From: Prorocentrum cordatum
Lineage: Eukaryota; Sar; Dinophyceae; Prorocentrales; Prorocentraceae
Reading direction: 5' to 3'
NCBI GenBank assembly: GCA_963575745.1
Contig: CAUYUJ010003018.1
Location: 1 to 64,000 of the forward strand
Length of the DNA stretch: 64,000 bases
Under the pieces are notes generated by a model. The model was given only the letters and a program-made list of their open reading frames with translations, was not told the origin of the DNA and searched no databases. A program made the translations under genes and the position numbers. Numbering within the stretch: position 1 is the first letter of the stretch; every line of letters starts with the position of its first letter. Positions 54,378 to 63,740 of the stretch are shown here, in pieces.

Positions 54378-54705
54378 GCGCGGAAAGTGAACTCCACCTG
54401 ATATCTGTTGTGGGCGTTCGGGGTAAGAGCGGCGTCTAAAGTCGCGCGGGTAGTGAACTCCACCTGGTATCTTTTGTGGACGTTCGCGGTGAGCGGTGAC
54501 TGAAGTTGCGCGGATTGTGAATTCCATCTGGTATCTTTTGTGGACGTTCGGAGTGAGCGGTACGTCGGAATTTGCGTGGATCGTAAACTCAATCTGGTTC
54601 TTTCTGTGTACGCTTGGGGTCAGCGGCACGTCTGAACTGGCGCGGATAGCGAAGTCCACCTGGCACCCCCTGTGGACGTTCGGGAAGAGCGCCTACGCGA
54701 CATGC
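54378..54705 (+). repeat. Five tandem 64-66-bp units
   Basis: Units start GCGCGG at 54378, 54444, 54508, 54574 (GCGTGG) and 54640, and carry GTGAACTCCACCTGGTATC and TGTGGACGTTCGG. No gene. Confidence 0.9.
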
Positions 54706-54776
54706 GAACTTGATGTTGGTGCACGTTCTTGCCAAGCTCTTTGATTTCACGCGCTTCCCGTTCATGTCAAGAAAGT

Positions 54777-56437
54777 TTCCTCGGGATGGCGATTTCGCGT
54801 GAGACATCCTCACAAAATGAGTTCTTCGCGATATCGCGTTTAACAAAAACAAGCGTTTCGCTGGAGACATCCTCGAAAAGTTGATGACAGCGAAATTTCG
54901 CCGTCTGTGGAAATGTGCGTTTCGCTTGGGACATCCTCGAAAAAATGAAATGACGATTGAAGTCTCTAACTAACTCTTATGTTAAGAATTGCGATTTCGC
55001 TAAGGACGTCCTCAGACAACGAGCGGCAGCACGGCGGACCAGAACGAAGAGCACGGCAGAACATTTGCATTTCGCTAGGGACATCCTCAACAAAATGAGA
55101 TGTCCTCAACGTCGTCTTGATATCGTTCTCGAAGTACCTCAAGATGACGAAATGAGAGGCCAAAAACCACGTCAGGATTGGCTGTCAGAACTATTGGGGG
55201 ACTTCCGAAAATAGCGATTTCGCTAGGGGCATCCTCAAAAAGTGAAAACATACACCAGCATCGACTTGACAACTGTTGTTCTTACATAGTTTTGACGTTG
55301 CTTCTGAAAAGGCTTCCAGACGGCCCAAGGCAGCCTTCAAACAATGTCCGTTTCGGTAGGGACATCCTCAAAAAAATGATGCGTGCGACATCGCATCGTA
55401 ATGATTTTAGGAGGGCATCAGGAAGCAAACGAAGGCCACAACATGGCTTCAATAGCGCCCTTACGGTTGCTGAAAATAGTGATTTCGTTAGGGACATCTT
55501 CGAACAAATAACAAATCGAACAACATCGTTTTGAAAATTGCTGTTTTAACATCGTTTGGGGATCGCTAGGGACTTCCTGAAAAAATGAATGTGTGTAACA
55601 TCGGGCTGTAACGGTTCTGTAAGGCATCAAGAAGGCCCCCAAAGGCCCCAAACAAGCCCAAATTTGACCCCCAGGAGTGCCCTCGAGACGATCCAAAATG
55701 GCGATTTCGCCTGAGACATCCTTACAAACATGACATGTTCACAACATCGATTTCATCAAAAATGAGCGTTTCGCCTGAGACATCCCTTAAACATGGGAAG
55801 CCGCGAATTCGACAGATGTTCAAAAACTAGCGTCTCGCCTGAGACATCCTAACAAAAATGATATCTTGGAGTGGCGGTTTCAATACCTCTCATGTTTAAA
55901 ATTGCGCTCTCGCTGCATATATCCTCAAAATAATAGGGCGGAGCATGGCCGGCGAAAAAAGGTCTCCTTCGCTCTTCACGTCTATTCTGCCGTGCTCTTT
56001 CGTTCTTGGGGTCTATTCTGAAATGTTCCTTGTTTTTTTGTGCCGTGCTCCTTCGCTCTTCTAGCTTATTCTGCCATGCTCCTGGCAATTTTCTGTCACA
56101 ATCCTTTGTTATTGGGGCTTATTATGCCGTGCTCCTGGTCGTTTTCTGCCGTGATCCTTAACTCTTGCGGTCCATTCTGCAGTGTTCCTGGTATTTGTTT
56201 GCCGTGCTCCTTAGCTCTTGGGGCATATTCTGCTGTGCTCCTTCGCTTTCGGGGTTTATTATGCCGTGCTCCTTGTTTTTGTTTCTGCCATACTCCTTCA
56301 TTATTGGGGCGTCTTATGCCGTGTTCCTGCATTTATCTCGCCGTGCTCCTTAGGTCTTGCGGTCTATTCTGCCGTGCTCTTGGTCATTGGTCGCGTTTTG
56401 CAATGTTCCTTCTTTCTTGGCGCCTATTCTGCCGTTC
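54777..56437 (+). repeat. Duplicated block, copy A (ACATCCTC motifs then GCCGTGCTCC repeats)
   Basis: 54777-55930 carries ~13 copies of the ACATCCTC motif 60-144 bp apart (mostly ~70 or twice that). 55980-56437 is a degenerate GCCGTGCTCCTT-CTCTTGGGGTCTATTCT repeat. The whole block recurs at 57479-59165. It lacks a ~57-bp segment present in copy B (near 58280-58335), apparently lost between two TCGCT words. Confidence 0.85.
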
Positions 56438-56438
56438 T

Positions 56439-57202
56439 TAAACAATGAAGATCGGCAGCACCCGGAGGAGGGAGGAGGAGGGAGGAGGAGGAGGAAGATG
56501 ATGATGATGAAGAGGTAGAGGAGGAGAAGGAGGAGGAGTAGCAGGGAGAGGATGGAGGAGAGCGAGGAGGAGGAGGAGAAGGCAGGAGGAAGCGGGAGGG
56601 CCTCCCCAAGACGATATCTGTCGCCACGAGCGCCTGGCCCAAAACTGTCACCCAAGCTTCTTGGGTGACAGTTTTGGGCGCCCGACCCAAAACCGTGTAC
56701 TTAAACAATGAAGATCGGCAGCACCCGGAGGAGGGAGGAGGAGAAAGGAGGAGGAGGAGGAAGATGATGATGATGATGATGATGATGAAGAGGTAGAGGA
56801 GGAGAAGGAGGAGGAGTAGCAGGGAGAGGATGGAGGAGAGCGAGGAGGAGGAGGAAAAGGAAGGAGGAAGCGGGAGGGCCTCTCCAAGACGATATCTGTC
56901 GCCACGAGCGCCTGGCCCAAAACTGTCACCCAAGCCTCTTGGGTGGCAGTTTTGGGCGCCCGACCCAAAACCGTGATTTTAAGCAATGAAGATCGGCAGC
57001 ACCTGGAGGAGGGAGGAGGAGGAAGGAGGAGGAGGAGGAAGATGATGATGATGATGAAGAGGTAGAGGAGGAGAAGGAGGAAGAGTAGCAGGGAGAGGAT
57101 GGAGGGGAGCGAGGAGGAGGAGGAAAAGGAAGGAGGGAGCGGGAGGGCCTCCCCAAGACGATATCTGTCGCCACGAGCGCCCGGCCCAAAACGATCACCC
57201 AG
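56439..57202 (+). repeat. Three tandem ~263-278-bp units with palindrome
   Basis: Units start AAACAATGAAGATCGGCAGC (56439, 56702, 56980). Each has a GGA/GATGAT stretch and the segment AAGACGATATCTGTCGCC. Unit junctions carry a hairpin: CCCAAAACTGTCACCCAAG (56638-56656) against CTTGGGTGACAGTTTTGGG (56660-56678). The Ser-rich minus frames are artefacts. Confidence 0.9.
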
Positions 57203-57478
57203 GGAGTTGCGAACTCCAATATTGAAGGTGGATATTGGGGTTTTTCAATTTCGGAGTCGAAAACCCAATTTTGGGGACCCACCGCTGGTCTTACTAACCG
57301 TTTTGGTGGCTCGTGGTTCAGTTGGCTGGAGGGAGGGGAGGGGGGGAAGAAGCCGCAGGAGCAGGAGGGGAAGCAGGAGGAGCAGCAAGGGTAGCAGCAC
57401 ATCTCGACCTTCGTCCTTCGCTCTTCTCTCAGTGCTGTTCCTCTGTATGTTCAACTTGCGCTTCGTATATGCAATGCA
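57203..57478. other. Spacer between tandem block and copy B
   Basis: Unique, with purine-rich GGAGGGGAGG and CAGGAGGGGAAGCAGG stretches. No gene. Confidence 0.4.
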
Positions 57479-59165
57479 TTCCTCGGGATGGCGATTTCGC
57501 GTGAGACATCCTCACAAAAATGAGATCTTCGCGACATCGCGTTAACAAAAACAAGCGTTTCGTTCGAGACATCCTCGAACAGTTGATGACAGCGAAATTT
57601 CGCCGTCTGTGAAAATTTGCGGTTCGCTTTGGACATCCTCGAAACAATGAGATGACGACTGAAGTCTTTAACTAACTCTTATGTTAAGAATTGCGATTTC
57701 GTTGGGGACATCCTCAGAAAACGAGCGGCAGCACGGCGGACCAGAACGAAGAGCACGGCATAACATTTGCATTTCGCCAGGGACATCCTCAACAAAATGA
57801 GATGTCCTCAACGTCGTCTTGATGTCGTTCTCGAAGTACCTCAAGATGACGAAATGAGAGGCTAAAAACCACGTCAATATGGCCGTCAGAACGATTGGGG
57901 GATTTTCGAACATAGCGATTTCGCTAGGGACATCCTCAAAAAGTGAAAACATACACCAGCATCGACTTGACAACTGTTGTTCTTACATAGTTTTGACGTT
58001 GCTTCTGAAAAGGCTTCCAGACGGCCCAAGGCAGCCTTCAAACAATGTCCATTTCGGTAGGGACATCCTCAAACAAATGATGCGTGCGACATCGCATCGT
58101 AATGATTTTAGGAGGGCATCAGGAAGCAAAATAAAGCCACAACATGGCTCCAATAGCGCCCTTACGGTTGCTGAAAATAGTGTTTTCGCTAGGGACATCT
58201 TCGAACAAATAACAAATCGAACAGCATCGTTTTGAAAACTGCTGTTTTAACATCGTCTTGGGATCGCTCCTGAAATGGCTTCTAGATGGTTTAAGCCACT
58301 CATCTAAAAATGACGATTTCGCTAGGGACATCCTGAAACCATCAATGTGTGTAACATCGCATTGTACCGGTTTTGGGAGGCATCAGGAAGGCCCCCAAAG
58401 GCCCAAACCAAGCCCAAATGTGACCCCCAGGAGCGCCCTCGAGACGATCCAAAATAGCGATTTCGCCTGAGACATCCTTACAACAATGACATGTTCACAA
58501 CATCGATTTCATCAACAATGAGCGTTTCGCCTGAGACATCCCTTAAACATGGGAAGCCGCGAGTTCGACAGATGTTCAAAAACTAGCGTATCGCCTGAGA
58601 CATCCTAACAAAAATGATATCTTGGAGTGGCGTTTTTACTACCTCTCGTGTTAAAAAATCGCGCTCTCGCTGCATACATCCTCAAAACATCGGGCGGAGC
58701 ATGGCCGGCGAAAAAAGAGCAAGGCAGAGAATGAGCAGTTTTGCCGTGTTCCTTCGCTCTTGACGTCTATTCTGCCGTGCTCTTTCGTTCCTCGGGTCTA
58801 TTCTGAAATGCTCCTTGTTTTTGTTTGTGCCGTGCTCCTTCGCTCTTCGGGCCTATTCTGCCATGCTCCTCGCCATTTTCGGTTACAATCCTTTGTTCTT
58901 GGGGCTTATGATGCCGTGCTCCTGGTCGTTTTCTGCCGTGCTCCTTAGCTCTTGGGGCATATTCTGCCGTGCTCCTTCGCTTTCGGGGTTTATTCTGCCG
59001 TGCTCCTTGTCTTTTTCTTGCATACTCCTTCCTTGGGGTGTCTTATGCCGTATTTTTGCATCTATTTTGCCGTGCTCCTTAGCTCTTGCGGTCTATTCTG
59101 CCATGCTCCTGGTCACTGGTCTCGTTTGTAATGTTCTTTCTTTCCTGGCGCATATTCTGCCGTGC
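57479..59165 (+). repeat. Duplicated block, copy B
   Basis: Direct duplicate of 54777-56437, near-identical over long stretches (for example ~57880-58240 against ~55180-55540). Same succession of ACATCCTC motifs, then GCCGTGCTCC repeats from ~58740. The 118-codon frames in both copies are mutual duplicates, not genes. Confidence 0.85.
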
Positions 59166-59378
59166 TCCTCAGCTCTTGGGGTCTATTCTGTCGTGCTCCT
59201 GTTCTTTTTTCTATCATGTTCCTTCGCTCCTGGGGCCTAATTTGCCGTGCTCCTTCGGTCTTGGGGTCTATTCTGCCGTGCGTTTTGTCTTGTTTTGCCG
59301 TGGTCCTTTGCGATTGAGGTTCGTATTCCTAGTTCTTTTTGCAGTGCTCCTTTTAGCTTTTGGAATTGATTTTGCTGA
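59166..59378 (+). repeat. GCCGTGCTCC repeat continuation
   Basis: Further degenerate units (GCCGTGCTCCTTCGGTCTTG) beyond the duplicated block. Confidence 0.75.
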
Positions 59379-59598
59379 ACATAGAAGGGCACGGCAGAAC
59401 ACGCAAGAACACGGCAAACCAGACAGAACACATGGGAACACGGCAAAACACACAGGAGCACGGCAGCACACGCAGGAGCATGGCTGAACAAATAGGAGCA
59501 TGGCTGAACACACAAGAACGCGGCAGAATGCACAGGAACACGACAGAACACACAAGAACACGGCAGACCACGCAGGAGCACGACTGAGCACACAGGAA
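59379..59598 (+). repeat. 20-bp tandem array (AACACACAGGAGCACGGCAG)
   Basis: About eleven units with exact 20-bp spacing over most of the length. Its core AGGAGCACGGC is the complement of the GCCGTGCTCCT core of the preceding repeats, so the two arrays are inverted relative to each other. Confidence 0.9.
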
Positions 59599-59601
59599 CA
59601 T

Positions 59602-59623
59602 TCCGTAGCCATTTTGGCTCAAG
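59602..59623 (+). other. Relic of the dinoflagellate spliced leader
   Basis: Twenty-two bases beginning TCCGTAGCC and ending GGCTCAAG, identical to the conserved dinoflagellate trans-splicing leader as I know it (first base variable). Leaders are normally added to mRNA from separate SL genes, so a leader directly upstream of a reading frame in genomic DNA is the mark of a reverse-transcribed, reinserted mRNA. A functional SL RNA gene is unlikely: the leader is followed by CCGTGCTC rather than by the GT donor that an SL RNA exon needs. Confidence 0.9.
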
Positions 59624-59663
59624 CCGTGCTCGGGCGCGCGCCGCGCGCGGGCGTTTGGGCAGA

Positions 59664-61535
59664 ATGGTGCGGGAGGTGCTCACCGGTGTCACGCCGGCCC
59701 GCTGGGCGGCAGACAACCTGGTGAGACGGCTTGTCAGGGAGCTGCGGGAGGCGAAGGAAGTCATCGCCAGCCCCCAGGCGCAGCTGGGGTGCGGATCGCG
59801 CGGTGACGCCGCGGAGGCGGAGGCCCTCCGCCGCGAAGCCATCGCGCGGCCCGCCTTGGTTGCGCGCGTCCGCGGACGCCGCGAAACCAGGGCGCAGCGG
59901 CAGCGGCGGAACGTCGCGTGGCATGCCGAGCGCTGCCCGTCGGCAGACGCCCCGCCGCAGGAATGGCGCAGGGCTCAACGCGGGCCACGCCTCCCAGGAG
60001 GGCCCCTTCCTGGTGATGGGCGCGGAGGTGCGGCGCAGAGTGCCATCGTGTGTGAGGTGGAGACCTGCGTCTGCGAAGTGCAGCCGCCGATTGAGTGCGC
60101 ATTGGATGCTTGCGTGGCCGAGGCGCCAGCGCGGCTGCCCAGTGCCCGAGTGGCGGCCGCGAGGGCCCCGCTGCGGTCTGGCGCCCATCCGTGCCTTCCC
60201 GAGTGGGCGCGCTGGGCCGCGTTGCTGGAGGAGCTCGGCGCGGCGCAGCTGGCCGAACAAGGCTGCGGCGAGGACGGCGCTGAGAGCGCCGTGGCGAAGG
60301 AGATCATCGCGGAGTTCGGCTGCGAGGCCGAGGAGGATCGCACTGCTGCGGCGCGTTGCTCGGCGTGGCGGCCGTGGCGGAGCGGGGGCAGCCTAGAGGG
60401 GGACTCGGAGTTCGAGGGAGATTCTGGGTTCGAGGATCTCGGGTCCGAGCACGGGCAGTTCCTGCGTGACGAGTTCTCGGGCGGCAGCGAGCTGGCCGCG
60501 GAGTACGAGCTGGCGCGCGCTGCCTGGCTGGAGCGCTCGGGCTCCCAGCGCGATGGTGGGGGCGAGCCCGAGGAGGAGCACGGCGCGCTAGCGGTCGCGA
60601 CCGTCAGCTCCGAGGTCGGCCCCGAGGAGCTGCGCGAGTCCGAGGGGAGCAACGTGTCCGTTTCGTTCCTGGACGGTTTCTCGGTGGCGGCGGTGGCGTG
60701 TGCGGCCAAGGGGCCGAAGTCGGGAGTTGGGTCACTCCTGGACTTGGCCGAGGCCCGCGCCCTCGGCGTCCGCGCAGGTTGCCCAGATGCCGAGGATCAC
60801 GAGTTCGAGAGTCTCAGGTCTGAGAACGGGCAGTTCCTGCGTGACAAGTTCTCGGACGGCAGCGAGCAGGCCGTGGAGCACGAGCTTGCGCGCGCTGCCT
60901 GGCTGGAGCGCACAGGCTCCAGGCGCGAGGGCGCTGATAGCAGCCTCGAGGCCGATGCCCCTGGCGAGCGAGCGCAGGAGCGGCTGGCTGCGGCCGAGGC
61001 GGCCCAGGCGGCAATCCTGAGCGGCGATCTGGCCGAGGGGCTGCGGTTGCTCGAGGCGGCTCAGGTCTTCGGCAAGGCTGGGCGAGGCGGGCAGTTGCAT
61101 TCTGCATGTAGATATGTTCTCGCCTCGGTGGGGGGGGGGGCGTCTGAAGGGGTTTGGCCCTTCCGCCTGCCCAGGCCCGAGGGGGGCGCCCCGCTTTGGT
61201 TTCGACGGGGCTTCCTTTTGCCTTTACGCCTTGAAGGCCCCGTCTGTAACTTTTTTTTTTTTTTTTTTTTTGTTTTTTTTTTGTTTATTTTGTTCTTTTT
61301 TTTTTTTTTCTTTTGTTTTTTTTTTTTTTTTTTTTTTTTCTTTTTTGTTTTTTTTGTTTTTTTTTTTTTTTTTATTTTTTGGTTTTCTTTTTTTTGTATT
61401 TTTTTTTTTTTTTTTTTTTTGTTTTTTTTTTTTTTTTTGATTTTTTTTTTTTTTAATTTTAACTTTAACATGCTGGATCATTGCATATTTCGTTCCACAT
61501 GCTTGGTGGACGAAGCGACTCTTCTCAAGGAATGA
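59664..61535 (+). CDS. Intronless reading frame of a probable processed retrogene, unknown product
   Basis: Longest non-repetitive frame in the window. The first ATG (59664) lies 40 bases after the spliced-leader relic, as expected for a retroposed mRNA with its short 5' UTR. About 490 residues read like a soluble acidic/Ala-rich protein: LVRRLVRELREAKEVIASPQ near the start, then LPEWARWAALLEELGAAQLA. Two copies of a ~42-residue repeat follow (60429-60554 and 60804-60929), sharing GQFLRD, FS, GSE, ELARAAWLER. The end AAEAAQAAILSGDLAEGLRL looks helical. After about 61100 the frame runs into low-complexity and T-rich DNA (poly-Phe), so the true C-terminus is probably near 61100 and the original 3' end is lost. 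No poly-A follows. No family recognised. It may be a live gene or a recent pseudogene; no stop or frameshift interrupts the first 1.4 kb. Confidence 0.6.
   Translation: MVREVLTGVTPARWAADNLVRRLVRELREAKEVIASPQAQLGCGSRGDAAEAEALRREAIARPALVARVRGRRETRAQRQRRNVAWHAERCPSADAPPQEWRRAQRGPRLPGGPLPGDGRGGAAQSAIVCEVETCVCEVQPPIECALDACVAEAPARLPSARVAAARAPLRSGAHPCLPEWARWAALLEELGAAQLAEQGCGEDGAESAVAKEIIAEFGCEAEEDRTAAARCSAWRPWRSGGSLEGDSEFEGDSGFEDLGSEHGQFLRDEFSGGSELAAEYELARAAWLERSGSQRDGGGEPEEEHGALAVATVSSEVGPEELRESEGSNVSVSFLDGFSVAAVACAAKGPKSGVGSLLDLAEARALGVRAGCPDAEDHEFESLRSENGQFLRDKFSDGSEQAVEHELARAAWLERTGSRREGADSSLEADAPGERAQERLAAAEAAQAAILSGDLAEGLRLLEAAQVFGKAGRGGQLHSACRYVLASVGGGASEGVWPFRLPRPEGGAPLWFRRGFLLPLRLEGPVCNFFFFFFFVFFLFILFFFFFFFCFFFFFFFFFFVFFVFFFFFIFWFSFFCIFFFFFFLFFFFFLIFFFFNFNFNMLDHCIFRSTCLVDEATLLKE
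61247..61460 (+). repeat. T-rich tract 6
   Basis: Plus-strand T with scattered G and C, overlapping the apparent 3' end of the retrogene frame. Confidence 0.9.
61491..61525 (+). repeat. Short direct repeat, copy 1
   Basis: TTCCACATGCTTGGTGGAC followed by AAGCGACTCTTC. It recurs at 63294-63326. Confidence 0.8.
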
Positions 61536-61559
61536 GTTGGAATAAAGCCCTGCAGGTCG

Positions 61560-61740
61560 TCCTAGATGGTCTATTATGCCGTGCTCTTGTTTTTTTTTTT
61601 TTTTTTCAATCGTGCTCCTTCGCTCCTGGGGCCTATTCTGCCGTGCTCCTTCGCTCGTGGGGCTATTATGCCGTGCTCTTTGTCTTCTTCTGCCATGGTC
61701 TTTTGCTCTTGGGTTCCGTGTTCCTGGCTGAGTCTGTATC
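61560..61740 (+). repeat. GCCGTGCTCC repeats
   Basis: Units of the same family as 58740-59378, interrupted by a T homopolymer at ~61588-61605. Confidence 0.75.
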
Positions 61741-61789
61741 ATATTTTTGAATTCTCTTACTCTAGGGGGATCGGCGCTGCACCGGTTTT

Positions 61790-62270
61790 TTCGTTGGCGG
61801 ATTCCCACAAGCAGCGACATCGCTCGAGACATCCTCCGAACATGGAGGTGTATGCAGGCTATCGTTTAAGACGTTTTCTGTAAACAAGTGACACGCTCGT
61901 TCGAGACATCCTCAGAACATCGGGGTGTCGAACAATGCCAAGGATTTTGTTGTGCATGAAAACTAGCGTTTCGCCCGAGACATCCTCGAGCAAATGATTT
62001 GTTAGAAAAGCTGTTTTACGATTTCTCATATAAAACATTTCGCTTTCGCTCGGGACATCCTCAGGACATCGGGAGGGGCGCGGCAGACCGAAAAAAGGAG
62101 CACAGCAGAAACTGATCATCTCGCTGGGGACATTGTCGACACATGAGATGTTCGCAACATCGCCTCGACATCGTTTTCGAAGTGCTTCAAGACGAAGAAA
62201 TGAGAGCCTCCAAAAGAGCCCAAGATGGCTCCAACAGCGCCCTGGAGTCTGCCGAAAATGACGAGTTAGC
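61790..62270 (+). repeat. ACATCCTC motif array, block C
   Basis: Motif copies near 61825, 61895, 61970, 62050 and 62120, spaced 70-80 bp, with intervening DNA unrelated to copies A and B except at 62140-62240 (GAGATGTTCGCAACATCGCC, as near 57800). Confidence 0.75.
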
Positions 62271-63075
62271 TAGTCTTTCTGCCATGCTACTGGACTTTTT
62301 CCGGTTTGCTCCTTCGCTCCTGGGGTCTACTCTGCTGTGGTTTTTGCTTTTATTCTTCTTTTAGTTCCTCTTTTTCTTTTTTCGTCTTTATATTTTTTTT
62401 CTTTCTGTTTCTTCTTTTTTCTGTCTGCTTGTCGTCTTTTTTGCCATCTGCTTCTCCTAATCTTGTTTTGTTGATGTTTTGTGTTTCTTAGCTCTTGGGG
62501 TCTATTCTACCGTGCTCCCGGTCTTTTTCTGCAGTGCTCCTTCGCTCTTGGGGCTTGTTCTGGTAATTTTCTGCCGTGCTCCTTGGTTTTTGGGGTGTAT
62601 TTTGCTGTGTTCCTGGCCTTTCTCTGCCGTGTTCCTTCGCACTTCGGGCATATTCACCCCTGCTCTTTAGCTCCTGGGGTCTATTCTGCCGTGCTCCTGG
62701 TCTTTTTCCTCCGTGCTCCTTAGCTCTTGGGGCCTATTCTGCCGTGATCATGTTTTTTATCTGCCTGCTCCTTTGCTTTTGGGGTCTATTCTGCCGTACT
62801 CTTTTGCTCTTGGGGTCTACTCTGCCGTGTTCCTGGTCTTTTTCTGCCGTGCTCCTTCGCTTTGGGGGTCTGTTCTGCCGTACTCGTTTGCTCTTGGGAT
62901 TTATTCTGCCGTGTTCCTGGTCTTTTTTTGCCGTGCTCCTTCGCTTTGGGGGTCTATTCTACCGTACTCGTTTGCTCTTGGGGTCTATTATGTTGTGCTC
63001 CTGTTTTTTTTTCTGCCGTGCTCCTTCGCTCTTCGGGCCTATTCTGCAGTGCTTCTGGTCTGTTTCTGTCGCGCG
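62270..63075 (+). repeat. GCCGTGCTCC repeats with T-rich insert
   Basis: Degenerate units TCTGCCGTGCTCCTTCGCTC and TTGGGGTCTATTCTGCCGT, broken at 62338-62440 by T-rich DNA (tract 7). The 233-codon frame here mimics a multi-pass membrane protein but is a repeat translation. Confidence 0.85.
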
Positions 63076-63114
63076 CGCCCAGAAGCTCCGCCAAAACGAC
63101 CACCGCGACGATCC

Positions 63115-63235
63115 GCACGGTAGAATACAGGAGCACGGCAGAACACACAGAGCACACAGAGGCACGGCAGAACACAAGCACGGCAGAACAGGAGCACGGC
63201 AGAACACACAGGAACACAGCAAAACACACCCCGCA
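63115..63235 (+). repeat. 20-bp-type AGGAGCACGGCAGAACAC array, second copy
   Basis: Irregular units of the family at 59379, again following the oppositely oriented GCCGTGCTCC array. Confidence 0.8.
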
Positions 63236-63293
63236 CGCACGCCGACACGCGCGCCACGGCATACCTTCGCGGCGTAACAGCAACAGAGCATAT

Positions 63294-63326
63294 TCCACAT
63301 GCTTGGTGGACTAAAGCGACGCTTCC
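63294..63326 (+). repeat. Short direct repeat, copy 2
   Basis: Second copy of the 61491 repeat (TTCCACATGCTTGGTGGAC, AAGCGACGCTTC). An ACATCCTC-family motif follows near 63365. Confidence 0.8.
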
Positions 63327-63424
63327 CGTTCTTGTCCGGTCAGGTTCTGGGAAAATTGCCGTTTCGCTCGAGATATCCTCGAAACATCGGCTCCGGAGGG
63401 GACTCCGAACCAGCACTATCTTGG

Positions 63425-63740
63425 AGTCGCTCCCGGAGGGCCTCAAAACGGCCCAAGAGAGCCCCCAAAGGCCCCCCAGGGGACCCCCAAAACGGCCCAA
63501 GAGGCCCCCAAGAGGCGCCCAGAGGCCCCCAAGGGGCGCCCAGAGGCCCCCCCGAGCGCGCGAAGAGGCCCCAGGACTGGCCAAGAGAGCCCCAAGACGG
63601 TCCAAGATAACGCTAAGACAGCCCAACAGAGCCCCCACAGACCCTCGAGAGACGCCTGGACAGTCCAAGAGGGTCACAGAAGCTTCCAAGAGGCTCCCAA
63701 AATACTCCCCACGAGCCCCAGTCAGGCCCCCACGCGGGCC
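63425..63740. repeat. CTTGG minisatellite array 9, reversed
   Basis: CCAAGAG and CCCCCAAGAGGCC units: the CTTGG repeat in the opposite orientation to all other arrays here. Confidence 0.8.

Noticed and set aside
55178-58235. Two near-identical 118-codon frames as a gene pair
   Set aside because: They are the same stretch of the 1.65-kb duplicated non-coding block; the reading frame covers the ACATCCTC motifs.
54031-58690. CRISPR-like repeat-spacer array
   Set aside because: The repeats are degenerate, spacing varies, the block is duplicated, there are no cas genes and the context is eukaryotic.
62576-63277. 233-codon frame resembling a multi-pass membrane protein
   Set aside because: The hydrophobic segments are translations of the GCCGTGCTCC repeat and occur in all three frames.
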